Assembly: GCA_913009765.1 (NCBI GenBank)
Contig: CAJVYT010000032.1
Span: 1 to 19,651 of the forward strand
Length of the DNA stretch: 19,651 nt
From: an uncultured candidate division Zixibacteria bacterium
Lineage (GTDB): Bacteria; Zixibacteria; MSB-5A5; GN15; FEB-12
Direction: 5' to 3'
The notes beneath the pieces were generated by a model, which searched no databases, was not told where the DNA came from, and saw only the letters and a program-made list of their open reading frames with translations. Below are positions 15,701 to 19,651 of the stretch, in pieces (position 1 is the first letter of the stretch; each line of letters opens with the position of its first letter). Made by a program: the position numbers and the translations under genes.

Positions 15701-18700
15701 AATAACAGGAGCTGAATTAAAGAGAACTGTCACAGCTATTTCATCATAATCAGTTGCTCCGCATGTATCCTTAGCGGTTACACCGATAATATATGTTCCG
15801 GCTGTATCGGCTCTAAAATTGAGCAGTGAAAGAATCGGATCATAACTACCTCCGTTAACAGTAACATTACCTAAGTTATTGTCAACATCGGTAATACCAA
15901 GTGGAATAGAAATATCAGCCGCACCACATACGGTAAGCAGTGTATCCTGCGGAAGTATAACTAATGGTGCTGTATTACAGACAATAGTTACAGTAAAGCT
16001 GTAATCAAAACTACCGCATGCGGTAGTAGCAGTTACTTTTATTTTATTAGCCGATGAACATTCAGCAAAATAACATATTGTTGAGTTCTCAGCATTATAC
16101 CAAGCATTGATACCTGAAACAGTAACATCAGCACCTTCCGGAATTCCATATACAGGGAAACAGAGGGTATCAAGTTCGCAGACAAATATTGTAGTATCTG
16201 ACTGACCGGTTATCTGAACACCTTGGTCGGTGAGAACATGTACAAGAGCAGTATCGGCTACTGTTAGCCCGCAACTGTCAACAACCGTTGCGATAATTTC
16301 ATACATACCGGAATCATATGGAACAAAACTGACTTGACCATTTTCATACGAACCTCGGTTTACAGTTATAGAAGCGATATTATCATCTTGAATGTCTAAA
16401 GGCAAACTAATAGATGTCGGCTGGCAGAGATATACTGACGTATCGGGCATCTGAGACATAGTCGGAGCAATATTACTTGTAATATTCACATTTATTTCAT
16501 CATAGGCAGATAAACCGCACGTGTCGATAACTTCAACTCCGAATAAATAAGATCCGTCTTCTGTAGGATTAAAGCAAAGCTGTGATGTCTCTGAATTAAA
16601 GACCGCATCACCGGTTACAATAATAGAATCATAGTTTGCTATTGTGCTTACATCTATACAATACTCGCCTAATTCACATACAAAGTCATCTATATCATCA
16701 CCTAAGTCAACAAATGGTCCTTCGCTAATAGTAACAGTCACAGCAACAGTATCAGAAGTCTGAATACCACAGGAGTCTGTCGCAGTAACTTCGATTTCGT
16801 AAACACCAGATGTATCGGCATTAAAACAATATTGATTTGTAATTTCATTAAAGAACGCATGAGGAATTTGTACAGATGCCAAGTTACTATCAACAACAGT
16901 AATATCTAAACAAACCTCACTTGGTTCACAGAGAGAAACCACAAAGTCTTCCCCGGCATCAACAATCGGGGCTTCATTTAATTCAACAGCAATAAGAGTT
17001 GTATCAAAACCAACAGCACCGCAAGAATCAGTGGCAGTTGTTATAATTGTATAAACTCCCGAACTGTCAATATCAAAACAGACTTGGTCGTTGACAGCAT
17101 CGTAAGTTCCAAAGTTCACAGAAATATCTGAAAGATTAAAATCTAAATCATCGGCTGTAACCGCAAAGCAGATAGTCTCCGCATCACATAAGTCAATAGC
17201 AAAATCATCAGCCGATGTTACATACGGCGAACGGTTGCTGTCAATAATTATAGGAACAGTACAGGTATCGGCATGACCGCAGTCATCAACAGCCTCAATA
17301 ACAACATCAAATGAATCAGCTTGATTACCAACAACAGAAACTGTTTTACCGTCAATACTTGCGTTTTCAGAAAGGACATTAAATGTCAACTGACCAAATT
17401 CAGGGTCGTTGGCATCAATATCAAAAGAGAATGTATCAGTTTCACAGGTAAAGAATTTCATCTCGGTCGGACATACAATTTGCGGAGCTCTGTTAATGAC
17501 AACAGTTATTTGAACAGTATCAGCACATGTTGGCGGGACAACAAATTGGTCAGGATAATCACCACAGGAATCAGTTACACAATATACAAAAGTATAAGTT
17601 GCAGAATCAACATCCTCAGGAGTAAAAACAGTTTGACCGGTTGAATCTGTCAGTTGTTTGAATATTCCCAGTCCGGAACTTTGACCGAATATAATCCGAT
17701 CGCCATCAGCATCTGAAGCTGAAATATCAAAAGTTATATCTTCAACATCACAGAGATAAATTGTAGAATCAAACGAATTAAAAATCGGAGGATTATTGAT
17801 TCCGATAACATCTGTTATTAAAGCAGTAACAGAACCACAGTCATCAGAGACTGAAACAGTAAAGAGATATGTACCCGATGTATCAGGGATATATGTAATA
17901 ACTCCGGTTTGAGCATCAATTGTACCGATACCGGAAAGCAGTTCATAGGTAAGATTTTGATTATCTATATCAGTTGCCAGTACCGTAAGAGTTCGTTCAG
18001 CACCGGACTTACAATAGTTTTGAGCAAAGTTTTGATTTATTATCTCAGGAAGTTGGTTAAAGTAAATCGACAGATTAAATGTTGATTCACTGACTGCTCC
18101 ACAAGAGTCAGTAGTACGAATAGTAACTGACATCTCTTCATTTCCTTGAGCAAAATATTCCCAGTTTCCGTCAACTAAAGTTCCGGGGCCTGAAATAATT
18201 TCACTGAAGGCAAGATTATTATCAGCATCAAACAAAGAGTATGGTAAACTAATTGTTTGTGGTGTATCACAGAACAAAAACGATGTATCTGACGGAGTTT
18301 CTACAATGGGAGCTTCATTGATATCAACAGTCACAACAACCGTATCAAACGTTGTAACTTCACAAGAATCAGTCGCAGAAACTTCAATTGTATATACACC
18401 CGATGTGTCAGCGTTAAAGCAGTACTGCCCTGTAGTCGAGTTAATAAAACCTTGAGGAATCGATGTATATGATAGGTTATCATCAGTAATGACAACATCA
18501 AAACAAACTTCACCGGATTCACATAGGAAAGTTGCAAAATCATCGCCGGCATCAACATATGGAGCGTCATTGATTTTAAATATCACAGTAAACTGTTTGT
18601 CGGCAAAAGCACCACAAGAATCAGCAACACGTGCAGTAAACTCAACAGTTTCAGAACCTGTCGGAGTGTATACCCAACCGGAATCAACAACAGTACCAAG

Positions 18701-19483
18701 ACCGGAAACCAAGCTAAAGTTTATCAAATCACCATCAATATCAAAAGCGTCAAATGGGATAAATACTTCAGTTGGCTCACACTGGTCAAAGCTGAAAGAA
18801 CTTTCACCTTGCCACTGCGGAGCATTGTTCATGTGAATTAATACTGTAAAAGTATCTTCACTAAAAACACCGCAATCATCAGAAGCACGTATTACGACGG
18901 TAATAGAATCATCAGAGACAGCATTGTAAATCCAGTTACCATCAATTAATTGACCGCCGCCGGAAATAATTTCAAGGGTGACATTATTACTGTCATTATC
19001 TAAAGCATATACAGGTAAAGATAATTGAGTCGGTTCACATAAATTAAAATTAGAGTTTTCAGGAACGACTACAACAGGCTTTTCATTTACTTCAACAGTA
19101 ACAGCAATTTCATCATAATCAGTAGCACCGCAGGAATCAGCGGCAGAAACAGAAAGGATATAAGTTCCGGCAGTATCTGGAGTAAATGTCATAAGGTTTA
19201 AGATATTATCATAGGTACCGCCAATAGCAGTAACATCTATTAGATTATTATCAACATCAGTCACACCAACTGGTAAACTTATTGGAGACAAATCACAGAG
19301 AAAGATTGTTGTATCCTGCGGAAGAATAACCAATGGGTCAGTATTACAATTAACCGTGACACTAAATTGCTCCGTGAAGGTATTACATGCAGTTGAAACC
19401 GAGACTGTTATTTTATTTGTACTGGAACATTCTGCATAATAAGCGACGGCAGACATAGAAGCATCAAACCAAGTATTAATACC
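12422..19483 (-). CDS. Giant secreted Ig-like repeat protein with cohesin-like, dockerin and C-terminal sorting domains (5' truncated)
   Basis: The genuine part encodes 2353 residues and enters the contig mid-repeat; the apparent GTG start and first five residues (MLFRS) are adapter. In order it has: one partial and 21 complete Ig/cadherin-like repeats of 80-100 residues; a cohesin-like beta domain (about 1850-1995); a type I dockerin pair (about 2065-2135, GDINLNNVPYEIGDAV and SDVNADGLTLSVADLV, each with a calcium-loop pattern); a second short cohesin-like stretch; and a FlgD-like/type 9 sorting domain (last about 90 residues, YPNPFNPTTTIE, GMYLYRIE, final KKMILLK). Almost every repeat has a Cys near its start and another in (D/A)(S/T/D)CG near its end, suggesting one disulfide per domain. 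The signal peptide must lie upstream, outside the contig. A cell-surface adhesin or scaffold role is inferred. The gene stands alone on its strand, opposite the dtd-rlmH operon. Confidence 0.9.
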   Translation of the reverse strand, partial: GINTWFDASMSAVAYYAECSSTNKITVSVSTACNTFTEQFSVTVNCNTDPLVILPQDTTIFLCDLSPISLPVGVTDVDNNLIDVTAIGGTYDNILNLMTFTPDTAGTYILSVSAADSCGATDYDEIAVTVEVNEKPVVVVPENSNFNLCEPTQLSLPVYALDNDSNNVTLEIISGGGQLIDGNWIYNAVSDDSITVVIRASDDCGVFSEDTFTVLIHMNNAPQWQGESSFSFDQCEPTEVFIPFDAFDIDGDLINFSLVSGLGTVVDSGWVYTPTGSETVEFTARVADSCGAFADKQFTVIFKINDAPYVDAGDDFATFLCESGEVCFDVVITDDNLSYTSIPQGFINSTTGQYCFNADTSGVYTIEVSATDSCEVTTFDTVVVTVDINEAPIVETPSDTSFLFCDTPQTISLPYSLFDADNNLAFSEIISGPGTLVDGNWEYFAQGNEEMSVTIRTTDSCGAVSESTFNLSIYFNQLPEIINQNFAQNYCKSGAERTLTVLATDIDNQNLTYELLSGIGTIDAQTGVITYIPDTSGTYLFTVSVSDDCGSVTALITDVIGINNPPIFNSFDSTIYLCDVEDITFDISASDADGDRIIFGQSSGLGIFKQLTDSTGQTVFTPEDVDSATYTFVYCVTDSCGDYPDQFVVPPTCADTVQITVVINRAPQIVCPTEMKFFTCETDTFSFDIDANDPEFGQLTFNVLSENASIDGKTVSVVGNQADSFDVVIEAVDDCGHADTCTVPIIIDSNRSPYVTSADDFAIDLCDAETICFAVTADDLDFNLSDISVNFGTYDAVNDQVCFDIDSSGVYTIITTATDSCGAVGFDTTLIAVELNEAPIVDAGEDFVVSLCEPSEVCLDITVVDSNLASVQIPHAFFNEITNQYCFNADTSGVYEIEVTATDSCGIQTSDTVAVTVTISEGPFVDLGDDIDDFVCELGEYCIDVSTIANYDSIIVTGDAVFNSETSQLCFNPTEDGSYLFGVEVIDTCGLSAYDEINVNITSNIAPTMSQMPDTSVYLCQPTSISLPLDIQDDNIASITVNRGSYENGQVSFVPYDSGMYEIIATVVDSCGLTVADTALVHVLTDQGVQITGQSDTTIFVCELDTLCFPVYGIPEGADVTVSGINAWYNAENSTICYFAECSSANKIKVTATTACGSFDYSFTVTIVCNTAPLVILPQDTLLTVCGAADISIPLGITDVDNNLGNVTVNGGSYDPILSLLNFRADTAGTYIIGVTAKDTCGATDYDEIAVTVLFNSAPVITYNESDTTLMSCGGSEICLPIDISDIDNNLISVSTSFGTYTNETGQLCFTPDTSGFYSIIITAIDSCGLTTIDTAGVSVEVGGFVQFECPTVIVADSICGADSVSVPLTITGEILSVVSSLGIYQDGQLSFFADTAGLYTVSVTAASDCNEVSCEFTIEVNNKIDVEITCPGDIDTLLCEADTLYFDYTVSQSVESIIVSSPAYISNNQVVLPITAAGSYEIDMAASGACGTDTCSFTVNARFNSAPKITSIDTTLTVCAIDSICIPFEALDIDTNLVEVTSSIGVVNGNTVCVLPIAYGQTSIVLTATDACGTTDTYVANINLIQGGTAAIICPQDQFATLCGPDSVYVLIPITPFDADITIWDNGSPANANYNAETGNLSLFAEQEGVHSITIIADALCGADTCEFDITTSISQLPTVSSPESIDTLMCLAEPTSLCFGIETSGTGFQVTVNPAGTFTAGVVCIDVDTAGTYDVEIIASNDCGADTSYTSVQVKANFAPILNLPATQTFMWCPDDTGTIQIDGIFAQDAIQITSLEMACGVGEFNRIFSDTGVVTFVPDTAGMYMFCFEASDGCQTVTDTFYVDIQEKEDCDVCVRLSIIGGDPVPVGVQHEVLLNVETNTIIGGFDILVSFDASVMTFNTATIVGTEIDGWEYFTYRLGSEDCGANCPSGLVRMVGIADLSNGPYHPSSETLEPNGAMISMDFLVANDQNLGDLFLPIEFAWYDCGDNTFSNTLGSILYLDSRIYNAENFLLWDENDEVLFPESSRPFGLGANDQCMVGASSAPIRCIEFINGGIKVIHPDSIDARGDINLNNVPYEIGDAVLYSNYFIYGLGVFNINVAGQVAASDVNADGLTLSVADLVLMIRIIVGDADPIPKLVPHSEELILNNTRTSSEISVTSNSSSEIGGLLLVYDLDEDIVINEVKPSEEAAKMQMAYDVIDNQLRILMYDMGRNSIAAGENSIVDISFDGSGKISLSKSEFVDYQGQPYKVLSKLNQLPEGFSLSQNYPNPFNPTTTIELALPQATDWTLSVYNINGNLVRKFTGNNDAGIVAIEWDGSNQAGTQVASGMYLYRIEAADFSETKKMILLK
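13075..13290 (-). other. Dockerin type I-like domain of the giant protein
   Basis: There are two calcium-loop helices: GDINLNNVPYEIGDAV followed by NYFIYG, and SDVNADGLTLSVADLV followed by LMIRIIVGDAD. This D-x-N-x-(N/D) ... D-(A/L)-V pattern is the duplicated EF-hand-like dockerin unit. It is common in FCB-group secreted proteins and does not by itself imply a cellulosome. Confidence 0.75.
13500..13930 (-). other. Cohesin-like domain region of the giant protein
   Basis: It directly follows the last repeat and opens with CDVCVRLSIIGG. The pattern PVPVGVQHEVLLNVE, then GGFDILVSFDASVMTFN, is typical of cohesin-like domains of secreted proteins (a jelly-roll that often binds dockerins). It contains extra cysteines (YDCGDN, EDCGANC) suggesting further disulfides. 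The call rests on strand pattern only. Confidence 0.55.
15710..16114 (-). repeat. Higher-order duplication, copy B (paired with 19079-19483)
   Basis: From GINAWYNAE to VLFNSA, this is the internal partner of the segment at the truncated end. Shared strings include PLVILPQDT, DTAGTYI and CGATDYDEIAVTV. It shows that a block of more than one domain was duplicated together. Confidence 0.8.
19079..19483 (-). repeat. Higher-order duplication, copy A (paired with 15710-16114)
   Basis: This 135-codon segment, from GINTWFDAS to VEVNEK, aligns without gaps to 15710-16114, exactly 3369 nt (1123 codons) away. By hand, about 26 of 49 and 55 of 86 residues are identical in its two domains. It is cut by the adapter at its upstream edge. 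Confidence 0.8.
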
Positions 19484-19549
19484 AGATCGGAAGAGCACAC
19501 GTCTGAACTCCAGTCACACTGATATATCTCGTATGCCGTCTTCTGCTTG
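19484..19549 (+). other. Illumina TruSeq indexed adapter (artefact)
   Basis: AGATCGGAAGAGC opens the TruSeq adapter at 19484. The rest of the read-2 adapter follows to CAGTCAC at 19517, then index ACTGATAT (19518-19525), then the P7 complement ending in CTTCTGCTTG at 19549. Same index as the left adapter, opposite orientation. Read backwards it gives the false start MLFRS of the giant gene. Confidence 0.98.
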
Positions 19550-19566
19550 AAAAAAAAAAAAAAAAA
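19550..19566. repeat. Poly-A homopolymer after adapter
   Basis: Seventeen A directly follow the P7 end, the read-through signature mirrored at the left end. This is a likely false join to the sequence beyond. Confidence 0.85.
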
Positions 19567-19610
19567 TAAATAAACATAATAGATATTTAATAAAAAGGAG
19601 TTTTAAAACA

Positions 19611-19651
19611 GTGAAGAACATGATCACAGGTTGGACAAATCTCTCTATAAA
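19611..19651 (+). CDS. First codons of an unknown gene (foreign flank)
   Basis: AAGGAG (19595-19600) lies 10 nt before GTG 19611, which opens VKNMITGWTNLSI and runs off the window. The opening is reminiscent of methyl-accepting chemotaxis proteins (a short cytoplasmic start before a membrane helix), but 13 residues cannot decide this. It lies beyond the adapter and poly-A, so linkage to the rest of the contig should not be assumed. Confidence 0.35.
   Translation, partial: MKNMITGWTNLSI

Larger units (their letters stand above)
13938..19483 (-). repeat. Tandem array of about 21.5 Ig-like domain repeats (coding)
   Basis: Each unit is about 250-270 nt. In protein terms a unit runs: Pro-x-Val opening; an (L/F)C strand near residue 14; an acidic D-x-D-N-N-L turn; a D-(T/S)-(S/A)-G-x-Y strand; a (D/A)-(S/T/D)-CG strand near residue 70; then D-x-x-x-V-x-V linking to N-x-A-P of the next unit. 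Most units are diverged, so this is a protein repeat array rather than simple tandem DNA, but some pairs stay close. Confidence 0.9.

Noticed and set aside
17321..17644. Plus-strand open frame of 107 codons inside the giant gene
   Set aside because: Antisense shadow of the repeat array; no ribosome binding site or family features.
19484..19498. GTG start codon of the giant gene
   Set aside because: It lies inside the adapter, so it is not a real translation start.

Overview
The window looks like an assembled short-read contig, probably metagenomic, from an AT-rich, uncultured-type bacterium. The best clue to the host is the giant surface protein at the right end. It has cysteine-paired Ig-like repeats, a cohesin-like domain, a dockerin, and a C-terminal FlgD-like sorting domain with a YPNPFNP motif. 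This architecture is typical of the FCB group (Zixibacteria, KSB1, Marinimicrobia, Cloacimonadota and relatives). Zixibacteria-like is my best guess, but that is inference. No tRNA, rRNA, CRISPR array or insertion sequence was seen.

Assembly caveat: both ends carry uncut Illumina TruSeq adapter with the same index (ACTGATAT) in opposite orientation, at 109-174 and 19484-19549, each followed outward by an A/T homopolymer. Only 175-19483 should be treated as one genomic segment. Bases 1-87 and 19567-19651 are probably pieces of other loci joined through the homopolymers. The adapters truncate the dsbD-like gene on the left and the giant repeat protein on the right, and add adapter-encoded residues to both reading frames.

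Left block (minus strand, 175-3821), read in the direction of transcription: trxA with its own terminator; a small gene with an in-frame TGA that I read as a candidate selenoprotein with a SECIS-like hairpin just downstream of the TGA; a rhomboid protease; a long protein with a degenerate receiver domain; and the N-terminal part of a DsbD-type thiol:disulfide reductase. Three of these five (thioredoxin, DsbD, candidate selenoprotein) suggest thiol redox chemistry across or in the membrane.

Central block (plus strand, 4196-12361): a tight eight-gene operon behind a good sigma70-like promoter. The order is dtd, maf, a RodZ-like membrane HTH protein, a short GT9-like protein, smc, ftsY, yjbQ and rlmH. 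Genes are spaced 2-29 nt apart or overlap. It combines housekeeping functions: tRNA proofreading, nucleotide sanitation, cell shape, chromosome condensation, SRP receptor and 23S rRNA methylation. A bidirectional hairpin terminator at 12364-12395 separates it from the convergent giant gene.

Right block (minus strand, 12422-19483): one 5'-truncated gene for more than 2350 residues of secreted repeat protein.
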